The translations under genes and the position numbers were made by a program. A stretch of 64,000 nucleotides of DNA. Source: Siderastrea radians. Taxonomy: Eukaryota > Cnidaria > Anthozoa > Scleractinia > Rhizangiidae. Below the pieces are notes generated by a model. That model was not told where the DNA came from. It saw nothing but the letters and a program-made list of their open reading frames with translations, and made no database searches. Positions 36,429 to 41,200 of the stretch are shown here, in pieces; position 1 is the first letter of the stretch, and every line of letters starts with the position of its first letter. Location of the stretch: the NCBI GenBank assembly GCA_964017195.1, contig OZ024897.1, positions 36,037,036 through 36,101,035 of the forward strand. The letters are read 5' to 3'.

Positions 36429-38622
36429 ACGAAGTCCTGTTACCAATTAATCATATCTATAACAAAATCCGAGAAAAAAAGTGGAGAAAACGTACTGGAG
36501 AAGGAATAGACAACAGTTTTATGTGCGAGATACGTAAAAAAGAACTTACTCAAGTGTAACTGATCCATTAGAGCGCGCGCTCTGACGCGTACTGTCCAAT
36601 TACTTAGGCATGACGCGTACACTGTCCAATTACACTGCCCTATTAATGCTCAAATCATGGCTGGTGATAGCCAATCAGATTCGAGAATTTTGTTATAATT
36701 ATGATTAGAGCATTAATTGGACAGTGTACTCGTTACGCCTAAGTAATTGGACAGTACGCGCCAGAGCACACTCTCTAATGGCTCAGTTGCACTTGAGTAA
36801 GTTCTTTTTTTTTATGTATCTTGCTATTAAAACTGTTGTCTATTCCTTCTTTAGAACGTTTTAAAACTTGCAGCATTTTTTTATATCAAGGCTTTGCTTT
36901 AAGAAGAATAATGAAAGGGTGCCCAAAGGCTCCCAGCCATGAAATCTGGGGTGCCCAGCCCTTAATCATTATGCAAAAAAATAAGTTTTTGAGTTGCTCG
37001 AAGGCAAAAGTTAGAAGCCTGAGGCCCAGCAGAGCACGGCCCTGCATGTTTTGCATGAAAATGGTGAGCAAGTATTAACTTTGATGTACGTGAATCAGAT
37101 GGCATCATAAGTTATCCGTAAGCATGTCTGATTCAACAAAGTTTTACTTCCTAAATGGGCCCTAAAGTGGGGATTGTCTTATGACACTGGTCTCTCTCTG
37201 CCCTTGTTACAGACAGCTAGAAAACACCCCTATACCTGAAAACACCCTTTTCCCCTGATGAAGAGCCCCCGCCTTATTGAATGAAACTTATCTAATTCTA
37301 CTGGTGCAACTAGCTGGCACAATTCACAATCCTGTGATATTCTGTGTGGCTATTTGCACTTTTCCATTGTCACTTTGTCTTTGTGCTGCTGTACACTGTG
37401 CACACATGCTGGATCCCAATTTTTTTTTTAATTTAGATTTTGTTTTGTCTCTCTCCGTTTTTGGACAGTTGAGTTTTGCTAACGAAAAATAGTATTCTTT
37501 GATGTCCAAATGATAAGTTAAGTTGGATAGAGTGAAAAGCAAGTAAAAAAAACTATGACAATGGGATTTCAGGCTTGAAATGTAATAAATTTAATTGATA
37601 TAGCATAAACACTGCGTTCTTTATTACTAGGTCAGCACGCTGGTTAAAAACAGTGAACGTATTTATGACACAAGACATGGAGGATTTGTGCAGTTCAAGG
37701 ACAGGCAAGGTATGCTGCTTACCAGTGGATAAAACTGGCTCACTGATCTCTCTGTAGCTAGGCACCTGCAGATCACAGGAATTGTATTGTGGATTGAGCA
37801 TGACTTTACAAATCTAACCAGCACATTTAAATTATCATATATCACACCAATGTAAGAAAGCCTCCTTCATAAATGGTCAACAACAGCAGGGACGTCAAAG
37901 GCTTTGAGAAAGAGACTTGTTTTTTATTAAATCTCGCAGTCAGTTTCGCCAAGTGGTTTGGTTTTACAGAAAATTTAAAAACAATTATTGTGTATGCAGT
38001 ATTTTGACATGCAAATATGCAAATATTATTGACTGACTAAATTTTGACACGAGACAGTTATGTTCTCAGCGCTTCAGTTGTTTTGAACTAACTAAATCTG
38101 AAGTTTCTGTACTATGTTCCTCTCTATTTTTAATAGAAAATTTAGGGTATATGTGGCAACATAATTGTAAAGGTATATTGGTATACCTCTAACAGATCAG
38201 GATGTCATCTCAAGGCCCATGTTTTATAATGTATAACCCCTCAGCATGTGGAAAAAAACCACTGGCCATTGCAACTTGACAGCAGACCAAGCTTCAATTA
38301 AGTAAACTAATGTTTAAGCCCTAGCACATTTTTCGAGTCGTTTACAGTAAGTAGAACGATGAAGTATAGGGTGTATAGCCATGATTTTTTCCTCTGGTTT
38401 TCCTTGCCTTGTCTTGTTTGTGCTTTCAGTAATTTTGCTCATTCAATCAAATTTCAAATCTCTTTAGGGCAAGGCCGCTATCGCCGTCAAAACCAGCAGC
38501 ATTTTGATCGACAAGATAGGCCTGAAAAACAGGACAGACAGGATAGATACAACTGGCAAGAGAGATACGGACGACAGCATGAGAGGTCTTACCAGCAACA
38601 GACAACACAGTCATCTTACTGA
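2616..38622 (+). CDS. EIF3C: Eukaryotic translation initiation factor 3 subunit C (eIF3c), spliced gene, 5' partial
   Basis: Twenty exons, each detailed separately, encode a collinear eIF3c from the acidic middle region to the C-terminal stop. Family knowledge: eIF3c is a core subunit of the cytoplasmic eIF3 complex, contacts eIF1 and eIF5 through its N-terminus, and has a C-terminal PCI domain that joins it to eIF3a/e on the 40S ribosome. Recognition blocks include [84 protein letters not shown] and SKMIINEEL. Exons 1-5, 8-13 and 15-20 join in phase at GT-AG borders. Exons 7 and 14 are each out of step by one base, and the exon expected between 35697 and 37631 was not found. The N-terminal roughly 200 codons lie left of the window. 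Intron 9 (13.2 kb) holds a Mutator-like element. Either this copy is degenerating or the assembly has indels; the gene identity itself is secure. Confidence 0.93.
2750..4581. other. eIF3c intron 1, part left of the transposon
   Basis: No gene or clear repeat boundary is seen. The reading frames here are short and lack recognisable domains. Confidence 0.5.
4582..4734 (+). repeat. Left terminal inverted repeat of the Tc1/mariner-like element
   Basis: 153 bp, inverted partner at 8582-8734. The inner limit is GCGACTGAACTTCGC on both sides. The left transposase start codon lies 36 bp inside. Confidence 0.92.
4770..5777 (+). CDS. Tc1/mariner-superfamily (IS630-type) DDE transposase
   Basis: 335 codons, uninterrupted, from an ATG just inside the left TIR. 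Residues about 15-75 form a paired-type helix-turn-helix region ending in [10 protein letters not shown], a motif also characteristic of the PAX paired domain. The catalytic core shows D172 (FFDESS), D260 (IMDNCGFHH) and E299 (NTCEH), with 38 residues between the second Asp and the Glu. The length is typical of the family. Predicted role: nuclear enzyme that cuts the element at its TIRs and inserts it at TA. No intron is needed. The C-terminus ends shortly after the catalytic Glu helix, so a small truncation cannot be excluded. Confidence 0.9.
   Translation: MKVTCKMMQRNPFTKQGKALPCEVCDIIIEKWLEGSKPFQIAQQFNLPRKTVTNIVDRFVRTGSIQPGVGGNRLRTARTDDVVLYTEFCKRQRPSMYAKEIQKQLIENQVVLPANVPSQASISRVLTSDLGYSYKRLTIVPKESLTNNAQERLEEYLTICSACDPRNMHFFDESSVIKTTGNRSYGNAPVGRRAVEIQRYASNATFTVNLLHSIFGIDHVNILPGPSNGLELLTFFAEALQEQDIFGNPLLKQGDLVIMDNCGFHHAHHVEPVLRNMLGLRGVYLVFQPPYHPVYNTCEHCFRFLKSWLRKNSELAEHHTEVAHVKIFLQTLWLY
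5778..6694. other. Spacer between the two convergent transposon genes
   Basis: AT-rich and non-coding by eye. It lies between the stop codons of the transposase and the partner gene and would hold both 3' ends. An ATTAAA hexamer near 5841 could serve the transposase transcript. Confidence 0.5.
6695..8531 (-). CDS. Transposon partner gene: three-exon coiled-coil, zinc-knuckle-like protein of unknown function
   Basis: Proposed exons are 8531-8300 (ATG at 8531), 8183-8134 and 7876-6695. Borders are GT-AG, and phases 1, 0 and the final TGA all fit, giving about 487 residues. Exon 1 begins [14 protein letters not shown] and is helical, about 77 residues. Exon 3 opens with a charged coiled coil, then a cysteine/histidine cluster ([10 protein letters not shown], then C, C, C and H over about 38 residues) resembling a zinc knuckle with a longer last gap. 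A second coiled coil, a basic Lys/Arg block ([20 protein letters not shown]), a Ser/Glu-rich run and a Pro/Tyr/Gln-rich tail follow. I do not recognise the family. Position and orientation suggest a factor working with the transposase; that is inference. Confidence 0.75.
8189..8250 (-). repeat. (AAT)n microsatellite with adjoining retroelement-like 3' tail
   Basis: A long AAT run followed by AAACTTTATTAACGTGTCTT, inside intron 1 of the partner gene. The same join occurs in opposite orientation near 48254-48300, suggesting a shared repeat family that ends in ATT repeats. Confidence 0.6.
8582..8734 (-). repeat. Right terminal inverted repeat of the Tc1/mariner-like element
   Basis: Reverse-complement partner of 4582-4734, ending CGACTG before TA. 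The partner-gene start codon is about 50 bp inside. Confidence 0.92.
8735..10061. other. eIF3c intron 1, part right of the transposon
   Basis: No gene is seen; only short unrecognised frames. Confidence 0.5.
10062..10335. repeat. Diverged tandem repeat of about 100 bp, array 1
   Basis: About 2.5 degenerate units marked by GGATTTCATCC, AGAACCACCTTG and ACAGC..AATAAACAG, with anchors near 10079, 10193 and 10285. The same family forms an array at 31855-32370 in another intron of the same gene. Confidence 0.75.
10340..10719. mobile_element. Palindromic TTAA-flanked MITE, copy 1
   Basis: 380 bp flanked by TTAA (10336-10339, 10720-10723). The ends are GGATGGTGCCTCC and GGAGGCACCGTCC, and the two halves are imperfect reverse complements nearly throughout, meeting near 10490. 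TTAA targets are typical of piggyBac-type and some other DNA transposases. No coding capacity. Confidence 0.85.
11012..11147 (+). CDS. EIF3C: eIF3c exon 2 of window
   Basis: Lys-rich segment ([14 protein letters not shown]) ending in [15 protein letters not shown], equivalent to the EWE-V-GG block of animal eIF3c. Donor GTATGT. Ends in phase 0. Confidence 0.85.
11258..11325 (+). repeat. tRNA-like sequence (SINE head or tRNA pseudogene)
   Basis: A-box-like GTGGCGTAGTGG (11262-11273) and B-box-like GATTCGAAATCC (11307-11318) at tRNA spacing. No complete cloverleaf pairs, so a functional tRNA is unlikely. Confidence 0.5.
11437..11532 (+). CDS. EIF3C: eIF3c exon 3 of window
   Basis: Encodes 32 residues including [11 protein letters not shown] and [10 protein letters not shown], strongly conserved in eIF3c. 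In phase with both neighbours. Confidence 0.92.
11682..11751 (+). CDS. EIF3C: eIF3c exon 4 of window
   Basis: Encodes [17 protein letters not shown] and the residues after it, matching the GTDRAAQIELLQ block of vertebrate eIF3c. Ends in phase 1. Confidence 0.92.
11797..11930. repeat. CATC / TTCC / CATT simple repeats
   Basis: A run of CATC, CATT and CCTT tetranucleotides in eIF3c intron 4. Confidence 0.8.
12181..12280 (+). CDS. EIF3C: eIF3c exon 5 of window
   Basis: Contains [19 protein letters not shown] and ends EMWQE; among the most conserved eIF3c segments. Ends in phase 2. Confidence 0.95.
12668..12769 (+). CDS. EIF3C: eIF3c exon 6 of window
   Basis: Encodes [16 protein letters not shown] to [12 protein letters not shown]. 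Donor GTAAG leaves phase 2, whereas exon 7 as written needs a preceding base, so the 6-7 junction is off by one. Confidence 0.9.
13291..13409 (+). CDS. EIF3C: eIF3c exon 7 of window, junction off by one base
   Basis: Encodes [20 protein letters not shown] and the rest of the [10 protein letters not shown] block. The exon is 119 bp, whereas the phases of exons 6 and 8 require a multiple of three. The acceptor ...AAATAG sits directly before AATTTGG; one extra G after the AG would restore frame. Confidence 0.88.
13410..14617. other. eIF3c intron 7
   Basis: 1.2 kb without a recognisable gene or element boundary. Confidence 0.5.
14618..14741 (+). CDS. EIF3C: eIF3c exon 8 of window
   Basis: Encodes [17 protein letters not shown] to [15 protein letters not shown], matching the helical repeats before the PCI domain. 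In phase with exon 9. Confidence 0.92.
15037..15429. mobile_element. MITE with about 23-bp TIRs
   Basis: Ends GGGCGGGTTCTTTTGGGAC and the inverted GTCCCAAAAGAATGCACCC, flanked by ATA. Contains an internal GGAATGA/TCATTCC hairpin. Non-coding. Confidence 0.75.
15430..15977. other. eIF3c intron 8, unannotated part
   Basis: Nothing recognised between the MITE and the tandem duplication. Confidence 0.5.
15978..16340 (+). repeat. Identical 179-bp tandem duplication
   Basis: 15978-16156 and 16162-16340 are identical by eye, separated by 5 bp (period 184). It lies just upstream of eIF3c exon 9. Confidence 0.9.
16474..16513 (+). CDS. EIF3C: eIF3c exon 9 of window (40 bp)
   Basis: Small exon encoding [14 protein letters not shown], the acidic variable linker before the LCKYIY-like block. 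Phase fits exons 8 and 10. Confidence 0.75.
16834..17221. mobile_element. Palindromic TTAA-flanked MITE, copy 2
   Basis: 388 bp, same family and orientation as 10340-10719: TTAA at 16830-16833 and 17222-17225, ends GAATGGTGCCTCC and GGAGGCACCGTCC. Confidence 0.85.
17365..17432 (+). repeat. Left end of the MULE, ATGAGTC repeats
   Basis: Six or more ATGAGTC units; the inverted counterpart is 29285-29355. Confidence 0.8.
17512..17541 (+). CDS. MULE gene exon 1 (putative)
   Basis: ATG opens [10 protein letters not shown], then donor GTAAGT in phase 0. Chosen because it lies just inside the element end and phases with exons 2-4. Confidence 0.5.
17542..18022. other. MULE gene intron 1
   Basis: 480 bp without other recognised features. 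Confidence 0.4.
18023..18058 (+). CDS. MULE gene exon 2 (putative), SIM-like
   Basis: 36 bp between TTTGTTTCAG and GTAAGT, phase 0, encoding [13 protein letters not shown] hydrophobic VLVDL core followed by acidic residues matches the general form of a SUMO-interacting motif. Confidence 0.5.
18102..18589. mobile_element. Foldback MITE with TAA target repeat
   Basis: Ends TGCGCCGATCAATTCGAAA and its inverse, about 45-bp TIRs running into C/G tracts, flanked by TAA on both sides. A 3-bp TWA duplication suggests PIF/Harbinger mobilisation. It lies in MULE gene intron 2. Confidence 0.75.
18803..19408. mobile_element. Harbinger-type MITE
   Basis: 606 bp with TIRs starting GGGCCTGTTTACATGG (about 45 bp, continuing through GGTGCCCCGGCTAACCGAG) and TAA at 18800-18802 and 19409-19411. 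Internal GTTTACATG copies add secondary inverted repeats. No transposase. Confidence 0.85.
19650..19724 (+). CDS. MULE gene exon 3 (putative)
   Basis: 25 codons, phase 0, CTGACAG acceptor and GTGAGA donor. Encodes [18 protein letters not shown]: another VADLT hydrophobic patch plus a basic KKVKR cluster that could be a nuclear signal. Confidence 0.5.
20182..21536 (+). pseudogene. MULE transposase, catalytic part, one in-frame stop, interrupted by a hAT-like insertion
   Basis: Exon 4 opens at [14 protein letters not shown] (phase 0 with exon 3). It shows the MULE triad: Asp in HLDGNHKRC (about 20505-20535), Asp in MMDEAGAFW (about 20716), the C-x2-H signature CEKH (20793-20804) and Glu in [10 protein letters not shown] (about 21046-21075). 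A TAG at 20989-20991 falls between WWNWW and KRQSHVF in an otherwise continuous frame. At 21536 a 1.3-kb insertion splits the frame; coding resumes at 22840. The transposase would excise and insert the 12-kb element. This copy is inactive as written unless the stop is a sequencing error. Confidence 0.8.
21537..22833. mobile_element. hAT-like non-autonomous element inserted in the MULE transposase exon
   Basis: 1,297 bp, ends CAGGGTTAAAA and inverted TTTTAGCCCTG. Flanked by a 6-bp direct repeat CTTTAC (21531-21536, 22834-22839). Removing the element plus one repeat reconnects the transposase frame. No transposase inside; it carries a smaller foldback element at 21811-22209. Confidence 0.8.
21811..22209. 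mobile_element. Foldback element nested in the hAT-like element
   Basis: 78-bp near-perfect inverted repeats at 21811-21888 and 22132-22209, starting GGCTCAGTCTCCAGCCGTG. Flanks share TACGTAGA (about 21801-21808 and 22213-22220), consistent with an 8-9 bp target duplication. Confidence 0.8.
22840..23548 (+). pseudogene. MULE transposase, C-terminal SWIM zinc-finger part
   Basis: The frame resumes as [18 protein letters not shown], with the SWIM pattern C-x-C then C-x-H ([18 protein letters not shown]). A Ser-rich linker and a second cysteine-rich block (CRNPTC, then CLSSACC) follow, ending at TAA 23546-23548. SWIM domains after the catalytic core are typical of MULE transposases and bind DNA or protein. 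Confidence 0.8.
23549..25045. other. MULE interior downstream of the transposase
   Basis: Non-coding. 24294-24398 is a hairpin with arms of about 43 bp around ATAATACATGGTTG. 24420-24560 is rich in TTTCCGAAGAT-type repeats. 24648-24694 is a palindrome around GTGTGGATATCA. These probably form one foldback repeat whose outer ends I could not place. Confidence 0.5.
24294..24398. repeat. Inverted repeat (hairpin)
   Basis: Left arm from 24294 (ATAATACATGGTTGCGCAG) pairs with right arm ending 24398 (CAACCATGTATTAT), with AGATAAATTTCAT near the loop side. Confidence 0.7.
25050..25296 (+). mobile_element. TTAA-flanked element, copy 1, left part
   Basis: Begins CCGGCCGTCGCC after TTAA (25046-25049). 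The first 28 bp are a palindrome around CGCCATGGCG. 247 bp match 27889-28135 closely. It is interrupted at a TA by the 25297-27101 element. Confidence 0.75.
25297..27101. mobile_element. TA-flanked TIR element with dense subterminal repeats
   Basis: 1,805 bp, ends CAGTACAGCCCAAAAA inverted at both sides and flanked by TA (25295-25296, 27102-27103). Each end carries many copies of a CGCAAGAACTTCTT-like motif, in one orientation on the left (25310-25500) and the other on the right (26905-27080). The middle (25696-26622) is a block that also occurs at 28142-29066. No transposase frame was found. Confidence 0.75.
25696..26622 (-). repeat. 0.93-kb block B, copy 1
   Basis: Nearly identical to 28142-29066. 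Read on - it ends CTCCCTAGCCGTT followed by an A run, as a poly(A)-tailed insertion would. A 72-residue frame (26229-26011, [19 protein letters not shown]) is preserved in both copies but unrecognised. Confidence 0.7.
27104..27884. other. MULE interior between the two TTAA-type copies
   Basis: Contains an ATG-initiated 153-codon frame on + (27283-27744) with no recognised domain; its second half is more protein-like ([13 protein letters not shown] region, [16 protein letters not shown]). Too weak to call a gene. Confidence 0.4.
27889..29224 (+). mobile_element. TTAA-flanked element, copy 2
   Basis: 1,336 bp between TTAA at 27885-27888 and 29225-29228, ends CCGGCCGTCGCC and GGCCGG. It is a mosaic: 27889-28135 matches 25050-25296 and 28142-29066 matches 25696-26622, followed by a unique 158 bp. 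Confidence 0.75.
28142..29066 (-). repeat. 0.93-kb block B, copy 2
   Basis: See copy 1 at 25696-26622. The preserved 72-residue frame is at 28673-28455 with about one residue changed. Confidence 0.7.
29285..29355 (-). repeat. Right end of the MULE, GACTCAT repeats
   Basis: Inverse of the left end; GACTCAT units followed by AGATACTTCTCTCTC and then AATTAAAGA. Confidence 0.8.
29414..29502 (+). repeat. tRNA-like SINE head with pol III terminator
   Basis: TAGCTCAATTAGTTAGAGC resembles a tRNA A-box/D-arm, GGTTTAAATCC (29468-29478) a B-box, and T8 ends at 29502. An Ala-type AGC anticodon could be read, but the acceptor arm does not pair, so this is tRNA-derived rather than a working tRNA. Confidence 0.6.
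29694..29956 (+). CDS. EIF3C: eIF3c exon 10 of window
   Basis: 263 bp. A Lys/Glu/Ser-rich linker, then [38 protein letters not shown] and [11 protein letters not shown]; very strong eIF3c match. Acceptor CTACAACAG. In phase with exons 9 and 11. Confidence 0.96.
29957..30692. other. eIF3c intron 10, left part
   Basis: Non-coding. A degenerate unit of the 100-bp satellite seems present around 30050-30130 (TCCACAGACTCT, ACAGCATTATGAAT). Confidence 0.45.
30693..30888. mobile_element. Small MITE, copy 1
   Basis: About 196 bp with ends GTGTGGATACAGAAAATATCC and inverted GGCATTTTCTGGAACA, and a G run at 30845-30857. Related to 32955-33138. Confidence 0.6.
31310..31380. repeat. (ATA)n microsatellite
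   Basis: ATAATG units become pure ATA repeats in eIF3c intron 10. Confidence 0.85.
31597..31722 (+). CDS. EIF3C: eIF3c exon 11 of window
   Basis: 42 codons, phase 0 on both sides: [19 protein letters not shown], then [20 protein letters not shown]. Confidence 0.96.
31855..32370. repeat. Diverged tandem repeat of about 100 bp, array 2
   Basis: At least four units with GGATTTCATCC anchors at 31974, 32080 and 32181 (spacing 106 and 101 bp), same family as 10062-10335. It lies in eIF3c intron 11. Confidence 0.8.
32431..32496 (+). CDS. EIF3C: eIF3c exon 12 of window
   Basis: 22 codons: [20 protein letters not shown] then RQ, matching the GLLLR..QEQEKVERRRQ block. Confidence 0.93.
32596..32683 (+). 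CDS. EIF3C: eIF3c exon 13 of window
   Basis: Encodes [17 protein letters not shown] to IEIPWMA; ends in phase 1. Confidence 0.96.
32955..33138. mobile_element. Small MITE, copy 2
   Basis: TIRs GTTCCAGAAATTTTCCATAC and inverted GTATGGATATTTTCTGGAAC, with C/G tracts inside. Located in eIF3c intron 13. Confidence 0.7.
33139..33655. other. eIF3c intron 13, right part
   Basis: No feature recognised. Confidence 0.45.
33656..33741 (+). CDS. EIF3C: eIF3c exon 14 of window, frameshifted
   Basis: The acceptor TTTTCAG and donor GTTAG are where expected. The exon opens AHAYDY in the frame set by exon 13, then hits TGA. The conserved downstream part ([18 protein letters not shown], matching the SKQFHHQLR..ER-P-LG block) lies in another frame. 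The exon is 86 bp where a multiple of three is needed, so one base is missing (or two extra) around 33667-33690. Confidence 0.85.
33742..34579. other. eIF3c intron 14
   Basis: Non-coding; nothing recognised. Confidence 0.5.
34580..34677 (+). CDS. EIF3C: eIF3c exon 15 of window
   Basis: Encodes [20 protein letters not shown] then [12 protein letters not shown]; start of the PCI-domain region. Confidence 0.96.
34841..34890 (+). CDS. EIF3C: eIF3c exon 16 of window
   Basis: 50 bp encoding [16 protein letters not shown], matching KVWDLFPEADKVRTML. Ends in phase 2. Confidence 0.9.
35211..35276 (+). CDS. EIF3C: eIF3c exon 17 of window
   Basis: Encodes [19 protein letters not shown] then SL; PCI helical part. 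Confidence 0.95.
35610..35697 (+). CDS. EIF3C: eIF3c exon 18 of window
   Basis: Encodes [20 protein letters not shown] then KMIINEELQ; start of the PCI winged helix. Ends in phase 0. The next expected segment (about 30 residues around a VVMHRTEP-type motif) is not found downstream. Confidence 0.95.
35838..36700. mobile_element. Tandem dimer of a foldback element
   Basis: Two direct copies with period 421 bp. Each holds a hairpin with 43-bp arms (35901-35943/35961-36003 and 36322-36364/36382-36424). The outer ends, GATTGGCTATCACCAACC (about 35850) and its inverse GGTGATAGCCAATC (about 36660), form a larger inverted repeat. A partial inverted third copy follows to about 36800. It lies in the intron where an eIF3c exon is missing. 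Confidence 0.75.
36801..37630. other. eIF3c intron 18, right part
   Basis: I looked here for the missing PCI winged-helix exon and did not find it in any frame; no other feature recognised. Confidence 0.5.
37631..37709 (+). CDS. EIF3C: eIF3c exon 19 of window
   Basis: Encodes [19 protein letters not shown] then VQFKDRQ, matching LGSLVENNERVFD..GGYFRDQ. Starts in phase 0, so exon 18 could splice to it in frame. Confidence 0.9.
37710..38467. other. eIF3c intron 19
   Basis: No feature recognised. Confidence 0.5.
38468..38622 (+). CDS. EIF3C: eIF3c terminal exon
   Basis: Arg/Gln/Asp/Tyr-rich tail ([20 protein letters not shown]) ending QQQTTQSSY and TGA, comparable with the RQQQSQTAY end of vertebrate eIF3c. 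Confidence 0.93.
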
Positions 38623-39389
38623 AGTAAAAACAGGTTTATCCTGTTGTGACAGTTGCAGAAGGGCGAATACTCATCAGGACAATTTTGCACTTTTGCTGGC
38701 TTCAAAGACCTGTGGGTCAGTAGATTGTACCCTCCTTCAAGATCATAACTTTACAAATATTATATTCCAAGTTGTGACATTAAAATATGAAAGGAAGTCC
38801 AAAAGTGTGTCCTTTTGATAAGAATTGCTGCAACACAATATTAAGACTCAACGAAGACATTATGTGTTACTTGTTAGATTCAGATATGTACGTGTTCAAC
38901 TGTTTAGACTCAATGAAGATATGTGCCACTTCTGGTTAGTACGCCTTTCAATAATGTGCAACTTTTAAGTTCAAGACAGAACAAAATTAATGCTCATGTC
39001 TCATTACTGCCATCAATTGTTTTAGTGGAAGTCTCAAAAACCAAGAAGACTAGTTGTGGGGTTCAAGAGGTCACGTTTGTTTGTTTTGATTGGTGGATTT
39101 TGATTCACTTTTTGTCAATATAATATTGATCGACTGCAGTTGAAAATGCCATTGTTTGTTAAGTTTCCAAGTTCAGAGTTTGAGTGTTATTGAACAATGC
39201 ACTAAGTGTGAGACTCTGTGCTGTTTCTGTTGACCTTTTAAGCCCCGTTGTGATCGGACTTTTGTTTCTCCTTGTAAGAACAGTGCATGTTCAAACACAC
39301 AGGTGATAACAATTAGTAAAGATGAGTTGGCTTGATGTGTACAAATGTGAACGTCTTTCATCTACTACTATAAGAAAATCAGTCATTAT
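38623..39389 (+). other. Probable eIF3c 3' UTR and downstream spacer
   Basis: Non-coding. ATTAAA near 38779 is a possible poly(A) signal. Confidence 0.5.
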
Positions 39390-39473
39390 GACAAAGGAGT
39401 CGCACTTAGAAAACCATTCTTGTTGGCATATGACAAAGGAGTCGCACTTAGAAAACCATTCTTGTTGGCATAT
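39388..39473 (+). repeat. 42-bp tandem duplication
   Basis: Two identical units starting ATGACAAAGGAGTCGCAC. Confidence 0.85.
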
Positions 39474-39933
39474 TTAAAATATTGGCAAAACAAAAAAAAA
39501 TTCGTTCTATTAAATAAGGATGCCACTAGCGAGAATTTGTAGGTTGATACTTGGGCTTACAGGTTTAAGTTTGGTTTTACAGAGACCCTCCTTTCAAAGC
39601 AGGATTAATCAGTTTGATGCTGCCTTTGTGACTTACCAATGTTCTGTCTCCAGGCAACTTGTCAGATTTTACACCAATGCAGCGGTCCCTATAAACTGTC
39701 TGATTATGTCTTAGACTGAAAATGTAATATGCCTGTTAGTAAGTTATATCAACCATGGAGAGACTTGCTTCGATGAGTCCCTGGTGTTAAACCCCGGGTT
39801 AAAACTGCCCTCTTCTACAAGAGGACAGTGGGCTGTAATGTCTGGCATGGTGCAAGAGCTATGATTGGCGAACCTGGGAAGAATGAGACGGTCGGGGAGG
39901 CTGTAGGTGTGCTTTGTACCTCTGCCACTTGTA

Positions 39934-40109
39934 CAGTGGAACCTTGATTTAATGAACCTCTATATAACAAAGTCCTCGGTATAACGAACGATATTTTTCA
40001 GCCCAGTAATAGTGTAATGTATGGAAAAGAACCTCGATATAATGAACCCTTGATATAACGAACCAATTTCCCCAGTCCCTAGGCACTTGGTTGAATCGAG
40101 GTTCCACTT
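39934..40109. mobile_element. Tigger/pogo-like MITE
   Basis: Starts CAGTGGAACCTTGATTTAAT after TA and ends with the inverse GAGGTTCCACT near a TA; internal TATAACGAACC repeats. These are typical termini of the pogo branch of Tc1/mariner. Non-coding. Confidence 0.7.
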
Positions 40110-40164
40110 TATAATGAGGCATCATCCTACTCTCACATCTTTATAATGAGGCATCATCCTACTC
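40100..40164 (+). repeat. Short tandem repeat (about 39 bp period)
   Basis: TTATAATGAGGCATCATCC occurs twice at the right edge of the MITE. Confidence 0.7.
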
Positions 40165-41200
40165 TAGTTTGTTTTTTTTTTGTCTCATGGAGATAGTGAG
40201 ACGCACTCCCTCCCATTTTTTTCACATTTCTCGTTTTTATCATCTAATTCATGGTGTCATTAAATTCTCAAGTAACCATTACGCGATCCTCCCCAGAATA
40301 TAATTGTATATTTGTATATTGTCAAGGAGATTGGTGACAGCTCAAATTGTCAACAATAGGTGTGCTGTCTTTGTACCATCAAATTCAGGTCATTGAGATT
40401 TTCAGGTTATGAGAATATTTAGGAAGATCAATACAGGTACATTTACCACCAAAATAAAGTGACCAACATCTAAATTCTCAGAACAATTTCAATGGATAAT
40501 AGCCATTTTCACAATTAACTTTTCTGATTTGCATTGTGGATGTGTGGCAATTTCAGGTAAAACTGCAAAATTGCCTGAAATTGCCTCACATCCACATTCA
40601 AATACATGGTTATGCAAATGAAACAGTTAGTGAAAAACGGCTATTTGTCAAACATGATAAGAATAATAATTGTTAATGATAACCTGGGGATATTGTCTTG
40701 ATGTACCACCCAATTCTCATGATAACTCTCATTTAAACAAAAGTCATTCAGTAGGGAGAAAATAAATTTTGATTTCGGAAATTAGAGGCTCTATCAACTT
40801 TCCGAGTAGCCACGTGATTTCTTCAGAGGGAAAACAAAAAACTGACTACGCGACTGCTAAAAACTTCATCTGAAAATTTATTGAAGTCACAGAACTTGGG
40901 AGCACTCGTGCCCCCCTACACTTTTTTACAGTTTCCCTGTTTTTATACAGATGGAAACTACCCTGATATTCATACAGTCTTTGCTAAAAAATCTTAAAAA
41001 ATATATTTACATGAATTTAAACTAATTCTTCAATGTTTCTTTTAAAGCGGTTTTAAAAACCCCCTATCTGATGCAATGCTAATTTCAAGAACAATAAAGG
41101 GCCCTTACACTTGAGTTTATCACTGTTAATTATTGCTATGTTGTACACATGCTTGTGTGCAGTAGCCAGTGCTATGATGTAAAAATATTTGTCATTTGAT
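40165..41200. other. Spacer between eIF3c and the NACHT-LRR gene
   Basis: Intergenic between convergent genes; no frame or repeat recognised beyond a TTTCAGGTAAAACTGC/GCAAAATTGCCTGAAA inverted repeat near 40550-40580. Confidence 0.5.
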
